Notes: a model not told the origin generated them from the sequence alone. Shown: positions 7,453 through 15,907, numbered from the stretch's first letter. The stretch: 38,449 nt of DNA from Pseudomonadota bacterium (GCA_021780435.1 JAJXYV010000169.1:1-38449), one strand, 5' to 3'. A program made the numbers and translations.

Positions 7453-7500
7453 GCCTCGAAGGTTCGGGTTGTTTCGAGGCCGATTAGAAACCCGAGGAGG
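7453..7500 (+). promoter_or_regulatory. gfa leader with two mutually exclusive hairpins
   Basis: Hairpin A pairs 7453-7460 with 7473-7480 (8 bp, 12-nt loop). Hairpin B pairs CGGGTT at 7465-7470, inside the loop of A, with AACCCG at 7489-7494, which touches the strong GAGGAGG ribosome binding site (7494-7500). The two cannot form together. This could modulate gfa translation, but it may be chance in GC-rich DNA. Confidence 0.3.
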
Positions 7501-7505
7501 AAGCT

Positions 7506-8081
7506 ATGACAGTCAGTATTCATCCCGCCGTTGATAATGGGCTCAAGCCCGGTCGCGCCGATTTCGCAGGCGGCGTCCTGACCTGCAAATGCGCGCATAA
7601 TCCGGTGAAGGTCGAAATCAAGGGCAATGTCGCCCACAACCACGCTTGCGGCTGCACGAAGTGCTGGAAGCCTTCGGGCTCGGTCTTTTCGGTCGTCGGC
7701 GTGGTGCCGCGCGAGAATGTCTCGGTCATCGCCCATCCGGAAAAGCTCTATATCGTCGATCCGAATGCGACGATCCAGCGCCACGCCTGCAAGGAATGCG
7801 GCGTGCACATGTTCGGCCGCATCGAAAACAAGAGCCATCCTTTCTATGGCCTCGATTTCATCCACACCGAACTGTCGTCGGAGGATGGCTGGAACCCGCC
7901 GGAATTCGCGGCCTTCGTGTCGTCGATCATTGAATCGGGCTTCCCCCCGTCCCGAATGGGCGAGGTTCGCTCGCGGCTGAAGGATTTGCATCTCGAGCCC
8001 TATGACGCCCTGTCGCCGCCGCTGATGGACGCGATCGCGACCCATATCGCGAAAGCCTCGGGCAAATTGGCGGCCGCCTGA
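7506..8081 (+). CDS. gfa: S-(hydroxymethyl)glutathione synthase (glutathione-dependent formaldehyde-activating enzyme)
   Basis: 191 residues, ATG 7506 with a strong GAGGAGG site 5 nt upstream. It is a GFA/CENP-V zinc fold: C27-K-C29, C48-G-C50-x2-C53 and C95-x2-C98 give the seven cysteines used for the two zinc sites. The length matches the family. Gfa is reported to speed the reaction of formaldehyde with glutathione to S-hydroxymethylglutathione in the cytoplasm, the first step of glutathione-linked formaldehyde oxidation, although its enzymatic role has been questioned. fghA, coding for a later enzyme of the same pathway, lies 240 nt downstream. This supports the assignment, as does the nearby methanol dehydrogenase cluster that generates formaldehyde. 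Confidence 0.92.
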   Translation: MTVSIHPAVDNGLKPGRADFAGGVLTCKCAHNPVKVEIKGNVAHNHACGCTKCWKPSGSVFSVVGVVPRENVSVIAHPEKLYIVDPNATIQRHACKECGVHMFGRIENKSHPFYGLDFIHTELSSEDGWNPPEFAAFVSSIIESGFPPSRMGEVRSRLKDLHLEPYDALSPPLMDAIATHIAKASGKLAAA

Positions 8082-8125
8082 CGGCGCTCTGCCCGCCGCC
8101 CTCGATGGCGGGTGGCCGCGCCTGC

Positions 8126-8171
8126 GCGGGATTTTCGAGAGAGGGCGACCGCCGTCCATCGAAAATCCCGC
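8126..8171. repeat. 13-bp inverted repeat upstream of fghA
   Basis: GCGGGATTTTCGA (8126-8138) is exactly repeated in inverted orientation at 8159-8171, with a 20-nt spacer. It lies in the 240-nt gap between gfa and fghA. There is no T-run after it, so it is not a standard terminator. It may be an mRNA hairpin separating the two genes, an operator, or a remnant repeat. Confidence 0.5.
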
Positions 8172-8322
8172 CGAAAATCCGGGCGCTCCGTTTCGGCCAG
8201 GCCGGAACGGACGCGCGCGGGGCGCGAACAAGCCGCGCCGAAACCATGAGCGGCGAATTTTTCAGCGTCGGAGCGCCTGGAAAGAGCGCCACGACGCATT
8301 TCTTTGCGCCTGGAGTTTGATG

Positions 8323-9153
8323 ATGGAGACGGTTTCGACGAACAAATCGCATGGCGGCCTGCAAGGCGTTTACCGCCACGACTCGCGCGAGACGAAATGC
8401 CCGATGACCTTTTCGGTCTTCACGCCGCCGCAAGCGGAGCGTGGGCCCGTTCCCGTGCTCTGGTACCTTTCCGGCCTGACCTGCAGCCACGCCAATGTCA
8501 CGGAAAAAGGCGAATTCCGCGCCGCAGCGGCGCGGCATGGGGTCATCATCGTCGCCCCCGACACTTCGCCACGCGGCCCCGGCGTGCCGGACGAGCCCGA
8601 CAATTGGCAGTTCGGCTCGGGCGCCGGCTTCTATGTCGACGCGACGCAGGAGCCTTTCGCCCAGAATTACCGGATGTATTCCTACGTGACCAAGGAATTG
8701 CCGGAGCTGGTCGCCGCGAATTTCCCCGTCGACATGGACCGGCAGGGCATTTTTGGCCATTCCATGGGCGGCCACGGCGCTTTCACCATAGCCCTTAAAC
8801 ATCCGGACCGTTTCAAGAGCTGCTCGGCTTTCGCGCCGATCACCCAGCCTTCGACAGCGGGCTGGTCGAGGCCCGCGCTGGAGAAATATCTCGGCGCCGA
8901 CGAGCAGGCGTGGCGGCCCTATGACACGACCCTGCTGATCGCCGATGGCGCGCGTTTCAAGGAATTCCTGGTCGACCAGGGCTCGTCGGACAGCTTCCTG
9001 CAGGAAGGCCTGCGGCCCTGGCTGCTTGAGGAAGCCTGCGCCAAGGCTGGCATTCCCCTCGCCCTCAACATGCGCGAGGGTTACGACCATTCCTATTATT
9101 TCATCTCGACCTTCATGGCCGAACACATCGCCTGGCACGCCGCCCGGCTCTGA
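8323..9153 (+). CDS. fghA: S-formylglutathione hydrolase
   Basis: 276 residues from ATG 8323; TTG 8317 and ATG 8320 are in frame just upstream, but GGAG at 8312-8315 best fits 8323. It is an esterase D-type alpha/beta hydrolase. The nucleophile is Ser147 in GHSMGGHGA, the acid Asp223 in DQGSSDSFLQ, and the base His256 in GYDHSYYF. The LSGLTC segment (C54) is also characteristic of the family. The enzyme splits S-formylglutathione into formate and glutathione in the cytoplasm, the last step of the glutathione route. The intermediate enzyme, S-hydroxymethylglutathione dehydrogenase, is not encoded in the window. Confidence 0.95.
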   Translation: METVSTNKSHGGLQGVYRHDSRETKCPMTFSVFTPPQAERGPVPVLWYLSGLTCSHANVTEKGEFRAAAARHGVIIVAPDTSPRGPGVPDEPDNWQFGSGAGFYVDATQEPFAQNYRMYSYVTKELPELVAANFPVDMDRQGIFGHSMGGHGAFTIALKHPDRFKSCSAFAPITQPSTAGWSRPALEKYLGADEQAWRPYDTTLLIADGARFKEFLVDQGSSDSFLQEGLRPWLLEEACAKAGIPLALNMREGYDHSYYFISTFMAEHIAWHAARL

Positions 9154-9176
9154 CCACGGCAAAGCTGGGGAAGTCT

Positions 9177-9196
9177 CTCCAGCCTCAGGGCTGGAG
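9177..9196. terminator. Hairpin between convergent fghA and hydrolase genes
   Basis: CTCCAGCC (9177-9184), loop TCAG, then GGCTGGAG (9189-9196) form a perfect 8-bp stem in the 70-nt gap after fghA. There is no T-run on either strand, so termination by it alone is doubtful. Confidence 0.4.
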
Positions 9197-9223
9197 GGGC
9201 GACCTCGGCGGCGGATGACGTCA

Positions 9224-10147
9224 TCAGTCCTGTTCGGGACCCTTGACCTTCGCCGAGGACAGACTGGGGACGACAGCGCGAGGCGGCGGGGCGCTTTCGA
9301 GCCATGGGATCGCGACCGCGGCGAAATCGTCGAAGGCGTCCAGATGGCCGTCGCCGGCGAGGAGTCTCAGCGTCTTCGGCTCCGTCGTCAGAGCGAAAAG
9401 CGCCTTGCCCTGGCTTGTCGGCACGATTGAATCGATCGTTCCGTGGGCGATCAGCACGGGGCAATGCACATTCGCAATGCGCGACGCATTTTCGTAAGTG
9501 TCCCGGACCAGCAGATCGACCGGCAGCCAGGGATGCCGATGTTTCGTGATCTCGTTGATCGAAAGAAAAGGCGCAAGAAGCATGAGGCCGCCCACGGGGT
9601 ATTCGGTCGCCAGTTTCACGGCGACGCCGGTCCCGAGAGAATAGCCGAACAGGACGATCTGTCCGGGATCGACGCCCTCCGCCTGGAGCGCGCGAAGATA
9701 GGCGCGACCGTCATCATAAAGGCCCGTTTCGGACGGCGTTCCGGGCTCGCCGCTGTAGCCCCGGAATTCGGCGACGAGAACGCCATAACCTGCGCGAATG
9801 AAAGGCGGCGCTGCCTTCGCCGCCTTGGCGAGGCCGTCGCCGCTGCCATGGAAAAACAGGAGCGTATAGGGCCGCGTGGTCGCGGGGGCGTACCAGCCGC
9901 GCAAGGCGAGCCCATCGGATGTCCGGACAGCGAATTCGCGCATCCCGCGCGCCGCTTCGACCTCCGTCGGCGCAACATATCCGGGAGGGGGATCGTAGAG
10001 CGGCGGCCGCGTCCGGATATAAACCTCGAGCGCTGCATAAACGACGAACGTCAAGCTTAAACAGGCCGCAAACAGGAGGCCCGCTTTTCGACCGAGGCTC
10101 AAGGATTGCCCCTCGCGCGGCGCGGATTCGAAACGGAGCCTTCGCAA
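9224..10147 (-). CDS. Membrane-anchored alpha/beta hydrolase (BEM46/ABHD13-like)
   Basis: Up to 307 residues from TTG 10147; an in-frame TTG at 10102 would shorten it by 15 residues and still keep the membrane anchor. Residues about 22-44 form one N-terminal transmembrane segment, which should hold the hydrolase domain on the periplasmic side. The triad is visible: Ser170 in GYSLGTG, Asp239 in HGTIDSIVP, and His268 in GDGHLD. HGSGDG at 100-105 is the oxyanion-side motif. The fold resembles the serine aminopeptidase-like hydrolases of the BEM46/ABHD12-13 group, whose bacterial substrates are mostly unknown. It lies 30 nt downstream of two small unknown genes on the same strand and is probably cotranscribed with them. 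Confidence 0.82.
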   Translation of the reverse strand: MRRLRFESAPREGQSLSLGRKAGLLFAACLSLTFVVYAALEVYIRTRPPLYDPPPGYVAPTEVEAARGMREFAVRTSDGLALRGWYAPATTRPYTLLFFHGSGDGLAKAAKAAPPFIRAGYGVLVAEFRGYSGEPGTPSETGLYDDGRAYLRALQAEGVDPGQIVLFGYSLGTGVAVKLATEYPVGGLMLLAPFLSINEITKHRHPWLPVDLLVRDTYENASRIANVHCPVLIAHGTIDSIVPTSQGKALFALTTEPKTLRLLAGDGHLDAFDDFAAVAIPWLESAPPPRAVVPSLSSAKVKGPEQD

Positions 10148-10177
10148 CCGCCGGCCCTTGAGCTTCCGGCGTCGCGG

Positions 10178-10480
10178 CTATTCCTCATCGCGCACTTCAT
10201 CGTCCCAGCCGACGGCGCGCGCGCGCTCGACCGCGGCGCTGTAGATCCGCTCGTGGCGCTCGCGCAATTCGTCCGGCAATCTGCTCGGCAGGCCTGCATA
10301 GGGAGCCCAGGCGCCATTCACCCGCTCGGCCAGCGCCTGAAGGCGAGCCAGGGGCCATCCGGCGCCCGTCTCGTTCTCAGGCACAAAGCCGAAAACCTGG
10401 GCGTCCATGATCACGCGACCGGCGTCGGTGAGCCCCCCGCGCGGGTCCGCATCGAGCCCCGGATAAGTCTGTGTATTCAC
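10178..10480 (-). CDS. Conserved-looking small protein of unknown function, coupled to the 120-residue gene
   Basis: 100 residues from GTG 10480. The start is chosen because GTGA overlaps the stop of the upstream gene (stop at 10477-10479), a typical translational coupling arrangement; the longer open frame to 10582 would run deep inside that gene. There is no signal peptide or membrane segment, so it is probably cytoplasmic. It contains a central Val/Phe stretch (VIMDAQVFGFVPENETG) and a charged C-terminal helix rich in Arg and Glu. I recognise no domain. Its tight pairing with the 120-residue gene suggests that the two products act together. Confidence 0.65.
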   Translation of the reverse strand: MNTQTYPGLDADPRGGLTDAGRVIMDAQVFGFVPENETGAGWPLARLQALAERVNGAWAPYAGLPSRLPDELRERHERIYSAAVERARAVGWDDEVRDEE

Positions 10481-10839
10481 GGCGCCGCCTTTTTCATCCG
10501 GGATTCGAGTTCTTCGACCATGAGCGTCAGCGCCTTGTCCCGAATCCGGGAAGCGCCCTGATGATAGTGACGCACGACGCAAGGCACGGGCTCGTGCAGG
10601 CCACGCCCCTGGTCCTGAAAATCAGACCAGCTCAAGACCGGGAAGTCATAGGCGTTGGAATCCATCAGCACCCATTCCCGCTCGCTGAGCAGCAGGGAAA
10701 TGGGCGGCAATCCTTCCAATCCAAAGCAAACTTCGCGATGAGTCTGGCTCCAGTAGCGTCGCCACGCATTCCAGCTGGCCGCCGGCGCCCGCGAGGGATA
10801 GCTGTCGAGGATGGGCAGATCCTTGAGGCGTTCATACAT
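10477..10839 (-). CDS. Small cytoplasmic protein of unknown function
   Basis: 120 residues from ATG 10839. No signal peptide or membrane segment is seen. The sequence is rich in aromatic residues (SWNAWRRYW at 22-30, YDFPVLSWSDF at 64-74) and ends in a basic helix (LESRMKKAAP). CVVRHYHQGASRIRDKA near the C-terminus looks like a conserved core. No named family is recognised. It is first in a leftward set of three genes with the 100-residue protein and the alpha/beta hydrolase. Confidence 0.65.
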   Translation of the reverse strand: MYERLKDLPILDSYPSRAPAASWNAWRRYWSQTHREVCFGLEGLPPISLLLSEREWVLMDSNAYDFPVLSWSDFQDQGRGLHEPVPCVVRHYHQGASRIRDKALTLMVEELESRMKKAAP

Positions 10840-11049
10840 CGTTCGCCGCCAGGCCTCGGTTGCAACTCATGCCTTTGGCGATCGCGCCCAACCCGCCTCG
10901 ATCGGCAGCGCCCCGCAGGAACAAGGGTCACGCCGCCGACCATGAAGCGGCGTCCGGCCGCGCAGGCCATCGGCATTTTTTCAAGGCCCAATGGTTCTTT
11001 ACACCTAGTCGCCACGTCAAGTGTTTTTATGTTCTCCAGGCGACACATC

Positions 11050-11198
11050 TCGTCTTTGCGAGCGAAGCGAAGGATGCCGCCTTGGCGCAGGACCGCGGCC
11101 TCGATTGCTTCGCGGCCAAGAGTTCGGCGTCAGGCGCCGCGCGTCCATTCGGTCCACGGGCGCGCAAGGCGCGCCCGAACCGCTCATTGCAATGACGA
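11050..11198. repeat. Diverged palindromic repeat element (REP/MITE-like)
   Basis: This is part of a 396-nt gene-free stretch (10840-11235 up to the ettA stop); nothing else was seen in the rest of it. The ends TCGTCTTTGC (11050-11059) and GCAATGACGA (11189-11198) are inverted copies matching at 9 of 10 positions. GCGAGCGAAGCGAAG follows the left end and GATTGCTTCGC occurs inside. This wording is typical of the abundant intergenic palindromes of Rhizobiales genomes. A perfect 8-bp hairpin (11158-11165 with 11169-11176) is also inside. Confidence 0.55.
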
Positions 11199-11235
11199 AG
11201 CCGGGCGAAGGAGCCGCTTGCGCCCGGCCCTCGCC

Positions 11236-12888
11236 TCAGCGCGAGAATTTCTTGTACTTCAGCCGGTGCGGGATAACGCTGTCGACGCCGAGGCGGCGTT
11301 TCTTGTCTTCCTCGTAATCGGCGAAATTGCCCTCGAACCATTCGACATGGCTGTCGCCCTCGAAGGCCAGCATGTGGGTGGCGACGCGGTCCAGGAAAAA
11401 ACGGTCGTGGCTGATGATCACGGCGCAGCCGGCATAATCCTGCAGGGCTTCTTCCAGCGCGCGCAAGGTTTCGACGTCGAGATCGTTGGTCGGCTCGTCG
11501 AGCAGCAGGACATTGCTGCCCTTCTTGAGCATCTTGGCGAGATGCACGCGGTTGCGCTCGCCACCCGAGAGCATGCCGACCTTCTTCTGCTGATCGCCCC
11601 CCTTGAAGTTGAAGGTCGAGCAATAGCCGCGCGAATTGATCTCGCGTTTTCCCAGATAGATCACATCATTGCCGCCGGAGATTTCCTCCCAGACGGTCTT
11701 CTTGTCGTCCAGCGCGTCGCGCGACTGGTCGACATAGCCGAGCTGGACGCTCTCGCCGATCTCGATCTCGCCGCCGTCCGGCTTTTCCTGGCCTGTGATC
11801 ATGCGGAAGAGCGTGGTCTTGCCGGCGCCGTTCGGGCCGATCACGCCGACAATGCCGCCGGGCGGCAGCTTGAACGACAGGTCGTCGATCAGCAGCTTGT
11901 CGCCGAACGCCTTGGAGAGATGCTTGAACTCGATGACGTTCTGGCCGAGCCGCTCGGCGACCGGAATGATGATCTGGGCGCTGGTGGGCGCTTTGTCGTT
12001 CTGCTTGGCGACCAGTTCGTCATAGCGCTGGATGCGCGCCTTGGACTTGGCCTGGCGCGCTTTGGGGCTGGCGGCGATCCACTCGCTTTCCGCTTCGATG
12101 GCGCGCTGGCGGGCTTCCTCCTCGCGGCCTTCCTGGGAAAGGCGCTTCTGCTTCTGCACCAGCCAGCTCGAATAATTGCCCTCATAGGGAATGCCGCGGC
12201 CGCGGTCGAGTTCGAGAATCCAGCTCGTCACATTGTCGAGGAAATAGCGGTCGTGGGTGACGATCAGGATCGCGCCGGGATATTGCCGCAGATGGCCTTC
12301 GAGCCAGTTCACCGTCTCGGCGTCGAGATGATTGGTCGGCTCGTCGAGCAGCAGCAGTTCGGGCTGCTGCAGAAGCAGCTTGCACAGGGCGACGCGGCGC
12401 TTCTCGCCGCCCGAGAGCTTGGAGACCGGCCAGTCGTCCGGCGGGCAGCCGAGCGCGTCCATGGCCTGATCGACCTGGCTGTCGAGATCCCACAGGCCCT
12501 TGGCCTCGATCTCGTCCTGCAGGCTGGTCATTTCGTCCGCCGTCTCGTCCGAATAATTCATGGCGAGTTCGTTGTAGCGGTCGAGCACGGCCTTCTTTTC
12601 CGCGACGCCGAGCATGACATTGCCGCGCACGTCGAGGCTCTCGTCGAGCTTCGGCTCCTGCGGCAGATAGCCGACCCGCGCGCCTTCGGCCGCCCAGGCG
12701 TCGCCCGAATATTCCTTGTCCATGCCGGCCATGATTCGCAGCAGGGTCGACTTGCCCGCGCCGTTGACGCCGAGCACGCCGATCTTGGCGTCGGGATAGA
12801 AGGACAAATGGACGTTATCGAGAACTTTCTTGCCGCCGGGCCAAGTCTTGGAGAGGCCCTGCATGTGATAGATGAACTGGCGCGCCAT
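11236..12888 (-). CDS. ettA: Energy-dependent translational throttle protein EttA (ABC-F ATPase)
   Basis: 550 residues from ATG 12888 ([19 protein letters not shown]), the start normal for EttA; the extension to 12909 is not needed. There are two ABC domains. The first has Walker [10 protein letters not shown] at 40-48, signature LSGGEKRR about 158-165 and Walker [13 protein letters not shown]. The second has Walker [10 protein letters not shown] at 351-359, signature LSGGERNR and [11 protein letters not shown]. The basic linker (about 240-300) contains the ABC-F P-site tRNA-interacting motif. No membrane segments are present. EttA binds the ribosomal E site and gates entry into elongation according to the ATP/ADP ratio. 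It diverges from the KAP-like NTPase gene. Confidence 0.96.
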   Translation of the reverse strand: MARQFIYHMQGLSKTWPGGKKVLDNVHLSFYPDAKIGVLGVNGAGKSTLLRIMAGMDKEYSGDAWAAEGARVGYLPQEPKLDESLDVRGNVMLGVAEKKAVLDRYNELAMNYSDETADEMTSLQDEIEAKGLWDLDSQVDQAMDALGCPPDDWPVSKLSGGEKRRVALCKLLLQQPELLLLDEPTNHLDAETVNWLEGHLRQYPGAILIVTHDRYFLDNVTSWILELDRGRGIPYEGNYSSWLVQKQKRLSQEGREEEARQRAIEAESEWIAASPKARQAKSKARIQRYDELVAKQNDKAPTSAQIIIPVAERLGQNVIEFKHLSKAFGDKLLIDDLSFKLPPGGIVGVIGPNGAGKTTLFRMITGQEKPDGGEIEIGESVQLGYVDQSRDALDDKKTVWEEISGGNDVIYLGKREINSRGYCSTFNFKGGDQQKKVGMLSGGERNRVHLAKMLKKGSNVLLLDEPTNDLDVETLRALEEALQDYAGCAVIISHDRFFLDRVATHMLAFEGDSHVEWFEGNFADYEEDKKRRLGVDSVIPHRLKYKKFSR

Positions 12889-13106
12889 GGGCGTAAGTGC
12901 TTCCTGCAATGAACCGCCCGCGCCTTGCGCGGCGCGGGCCGAATTTCGCTGGCGGCGTTATAAAATATCCCCCCGCAAAGGGGAAACGGCTTTTTGCACG
13001 CGGCGCATCGGTCGCGAATGTCGTGAAAAAAGTCGCTTTCCGCCCTATCGCCGCTCCGCATTTCCCTTATTCAGGTTAAAATGGCGGTCCAACGAGGAGC
13101 TTGACC

Positions 13107-15014
13107 TTGCCCGCAGCCCAGCCCGAACGTCGCGACTCCGCCTTTCCCGGCGCCCCTCCGAACCGCAGGACGGAGCCGCAATTGTCGTGGACCGCGCCGG
13201 AAGACCCGCCGCCGCGCGCCGCGGCCCAGCCTGCGGAGAAGTCCCTGTTCGAACCGGACGCGCCAGCTGCGCCGGTCAAGGCGGTCTTTCCGGCGCAGAC
13301 CCAGGCCCTGCTGAAGCGGCTCGCCGACCTCTTGCGCCGCCCCGACGCGCCGGCGCCCTTCGCGGTCGGCCTGTTCGGCCGGCCCGGCGGCGGCAAGACC
13401 AGCGCCCTGAACTGGCTCGCCGCGCAATTGGCCGCCGCGGGAACGCCCGTCGTCTCCGTGTGCGCGGCCGAACTCGCCGCCGAGCCGGAGCGCGCGCTCG
13501 CGGTCGCGCTCTATCGCGCGCTTGCGCCGCGCCATGAGGCGTTGGTTCAGGAAGCCGCGCAGGAAGCCGCCCATTTCGGCGCCGACCCCGGCGCGCTCGC
13601 CCGCGTCGCGCTGGACCGGCTCGACGCCCTGCGCCGCAAGCTGATCGAGGAAAGGAAGGCGCTCGCCCAGGCCGAGGCGCGCAGCGCTGCGCTCAAGGAA
13701 ACCTTGCTCTACGAGACGCCGGGAACGCGCGTCGACGCCTATGCGCGCAAGATGCGCAACGCGTTCGAGCCGCGCCTGCGCCGTTTCGGCTTCAAGGCCG
13801 AACCGCTCGCCGCCTTCAAGGACCTCGTCCGCGACCTCAATGAATCCGGCGGCGTGGTCCGACGCCTGCTGGCGGCGCTGCGCGGCTTCTATGCCTTCCC
13901 GGGCCAGAAGCGGCTGCTCCTGCTCTCGGCCCTGAGCTTCGGCGCCAATCAGGGCCTGGCCTGGCTCGCCGCGAACAAGCCGCTCCTCCTCGGCCTCGTC
14001 GCGAGCAGCGGATCGGTCGGCGTCCAGACCGCCGATTTCCTTCGGAGCCGGCTCGATTGGCTGCCCGCCTCCGCCCAGGTCTTCGCCCTGATCGCCCTCG
14101 CCCTGCTCGGCCTGAACGTCTGGCGCGCGATCGATTTCATGCACCCGCTGATCCACGGCGCCGGACTGCTCGACGAGGACGTCGCCGACAAGCGCCACGA
14201 GATCGAGCAAAATGTCGCCCATCACGCGCGCGCCGTCGAGTTGCTGGGGCGCGAGGTCGACATTGTCGCGAAAAAGGCCGCGGAGGCGGAGCGCCGCGCC
14301 GCCGTCGCGGGCGCGAGCAAGGATCCGCCGCTTTTCCTGGAAGCCGACGAGGGCGCGCGCAAGCGCAACCACGCCCTGGGCTTTCTCGAAGCCCTGTCGG
14401 ACCTGCTGACGCGCGGCATGATCGCCGGCGCGCCGCACCGCGTCGTCGTCGCCGCGGATGGACTCGAAAACGCGCAAGCCCCCGCCGCCTTGTTCCAGAA
14501 AGTGAACGATCTGCTGGCGCGGCCGGGCTTCATCGCGGTCTATACGCTCGACCCAGCCTTGTTTTCCGCCGCGCCGGAGGTTTTCGCGCGCCGCATCCAG
14601 CTTCCCCTGCGTCTCGACGTGAAGGCAGGCGACGAAACGCTCGACCTCGCGGCGCTGGATGCGCCGCTGACGCCGCTCGAGGCCCGGCTCGCCGGCGCGC
14701 TCGCGCCCCTGACCGGTGAAAATCCCCGGGCGCAGAAGCGCTTGCGCAACCTGCTTCGCTTCCTGCGACCGGGGTCGGGCGCGCCATCCGGCGTCACGGC
14801 GGCTCTGGCTTTATTCCTCGCTGCGGAGGTCGGAGGCTCGCCCGACGACCGGCGCGGCCTCAACCAGGCGCTGGCGGAAAATTTCGGCCCCTTTGCTCCG
14901 AAAGGCTCCGCAGCCTTGGAGGAAGCCATCGCCAATGCGGCGGCGATCGACGGGCCGATGAGCCTTGACGACGCCTTGCGGGCGAGCGCGCTCGCCCGTC
15001 ATGTTTCGATCTGA
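13107..15014 (+). CDS. Membrane-associated KAP-like P-loop NTPase
   Basis: 635 residues from TTG 13107, chosen because AGGAG at 13094-13098 is 8 nt upstream; TTG 13101 is too close to it. A Pro/Ala-rich N-terminus (about 1-60) precedes Walker A GRPGGGKTS (Lys97). The P-loop domain is interrupted by a charged helical region and hydrophobic membrane segments at about 270-306 and 325-340. It then resumes with a Walker B-like strand VVVAADGLEN (about 446-455) and the following VYTLDPALFS. Insertion of membrane helices into a P-loop core is characteristic of KAP NTPases. The usual DDLDR is reduced to a single Asp. Known KAP members include phage-exclusion and signalling proteins; the role here is unknown. 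No partner gene is obvious. Confidence 0.7.
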   Translation: MPAAQPERRDSAFPGAPPNRRTEPQLSWTAPEDPPPRAAAQPAEKSLFEPDAPAAPVKAVFPAQTQALLKRLADLLRRPDAPAPFAVGLFGRPGGGKTSALNWLAAQLAAAGTPVVSVCAAELAAEPERALAVALYRALAPRHEALVQEAAQEAAHFGADPGALARVALDRLDALRRKLIEERKALAQAEARSAALKETLLYETPGTRVDAYARKMRNAFEPRLRRFGFKAEPLAAFKDLVRDLNESGGVVRRLLAALRGFYAFPGQKRLLLLSALSFGANQGLAWLAANKPLLLGLVASSGSVGVQTADFLRSRLDWLPASAQVFALIALALLGLNVWRAIDFMHPLIHGAGLLDEDVADKRHEIEQNVAHHARAVELLGREVDIVAKKAAEAERRAAVAGASKDPPLFLEADEGARKRNHALGFLEALSDLLTRGMIAGAPHRVVVAADGLENAQAPAALFQKVNDLLARPGFIAVYTLDPALFSAAPEVFARRIQLPLRLDVKAGDETLDLAALDAPLTPLEARLAGALAPLTGENPRAQKRLRNLLRFLRPGSGAPSGVTAALALFLAAEVGGSPDDRRGLNQALAENFGPFAPKGSAALEEAIANAAAIDGPMSLDDALRASALARHVSI

Positions 15015-15038
15015 GCCGGCGCGGCGGTCCGAGGGAGA

Positions 15039-15758
15039 TCAGAGTCCATCGACCTTGTTGATCGCCATGCCCGAGAAGGGTTCGATCCAGACCAGCTTGT
15101 CCACGACCTTGGTCACGCCGGGGATGTTTTCCGCGGCGACGATCAGGGCCGGACGCTGCCTCTCGTCGAAAACCTCGCCATTCAGGGTCACGACGCCCTG
15201 ATCGACGGTCACATCGAGCGCCTTGGGCGAAGCGAAGCCCTGTTTTTCGAGTTCCGCGATCAGCTTGTCGAGGATCGCCTGGTCGGTCGTCTCTTCGGGG
15301 CTGACAGCCTTGGGCGCGACGGCCTTGGACAAGGCGCGCAGAAGATCGGACCGGGTGATGATGCCGACGACGCGGTCGCCGCTCATCACGGGAAGGCGTT
15401 TCACCTTCCGCTTTTCCATCAGTTCGACCACTTCATTGATCGACGCGGACGCGTCCACCGTCGCGACTTCGCGGGTCATGATTTCCTGCACCTTGCGGCC
15501 GTGGCTCATGACGTAGGACTCGGCGGTTTCCCCTGGCCCGAGCAAGAATTCGATCCAGCGCGGCTTGCGCTTGCTCGTGCCGATCTCGGCGCGATGAAGG
15601 AAATCGCCTTCACTGATGATGCCGACCAGCCGCCCGTCGGCGTCCGCGACCGGCAGGCCGGACACGTGCAGCGAAAGCAGCACCGCGATGGCCTCCTCGA
15701 TCGAGGCTCCGGGCTCAATCGTCTTGACCGGAGCAGTCATGATTTCCGATGCTTTCAT
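15039..15758 (-). CDS. CBS-pair and BON domain protein
   Basis: 239 residues from ATG 15758, preceded by GGGAGG; the frame extends to 15800 but lacks a better site. Two CBS motifs are visible: MKASEIMTAPVKTIEPG with GLVGIISEGDFLHRAE-like ending near residue 55, and VQEIMTREVATVDASAS with VVGIITRSDLLRAL about residues 95-150. A C-terminal BON domain follows (VTVDQGVVTLNGEVFDE, then VVDKLVWIEP, about 175-235). CBS pairs bind adenine nucleotides, and BON domains are thought to bind lipid or interact with membranes. There is no signal peptide, so the protein is likely cytoplasmic. Such proteins are common in Rhizobiales and their partner is usually unknown. It is convergent with the NTPase gene, 24 nt apart. 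Confidence 0.9.
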   Translation of the reverse strand: MKASEIMTAPVKTIEPGASIEEAIAVLLSLHVSGLPVADADGRLVGIISEGDFLHRAEIGTSKRKPRWIEFLLGPGETAESYVMSHGRKVQEIMTREVATVDASASINEVVELMEKRKVKRLPVMSGDRVVGIITRSDLLRALSKAVAPKAVSPEETTDQAILDKLIAELEKQGFASPKALDVTVDQGVVTLNGEVFDERQRPALIVAAENIPGVTKVVDKLVWIEPFSGMAINKVDGL

Positions 15759-15868
15759 TTTGGCCTCCCGCCATTCTGGAGCAACACCCTCTTTGACCAT
15801 AGTCTAATCCTAGCCCGCGGCTGAACCTTGACGCCGATCAAAGCTTTGGAATTCGCCGCGCGATAATG

Positions 15869-15886
15869 TGACTGAACAGTCAGTCA
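15869..15886 (+). promoter_or_regulatory. TetR-family operator
   Basis: TGACTGA-ACAG-TCAGTCA is a perfect 7-bp inverted repeat with a 4-nt spacer, ending 21 nt before the tetR start codon. Its form is that of many operators of AcrR/TetR efflux regulators. It most likely mediates autorepression of the tetR-hlyD-ABC operon. Confidence 0.8.
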
Positions 15887-15907
15887 TATTAATCAACGGT
15901 CCTCGTC

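Noticed and set aside
10471-12912. 813-codon open frame antisense to ettA and the small genes
   Set aside because: It crosses three genes and an intergenic repeat on the other strand and has no recognisable domain; EttA is unmistakable.
13081-13104. Seven-codon ORF just before the NTPase gene as a leader peptide
   Set aside because: Too short to support and its own ribosome binding site is absent; it simply contains the NTPase ribosome binding site.
15828-15867. TTGACG and GATAAT as a promoter for tetR
   Set aside because: The spacing of 28 nt is too long for a sigma-70-type promoter.
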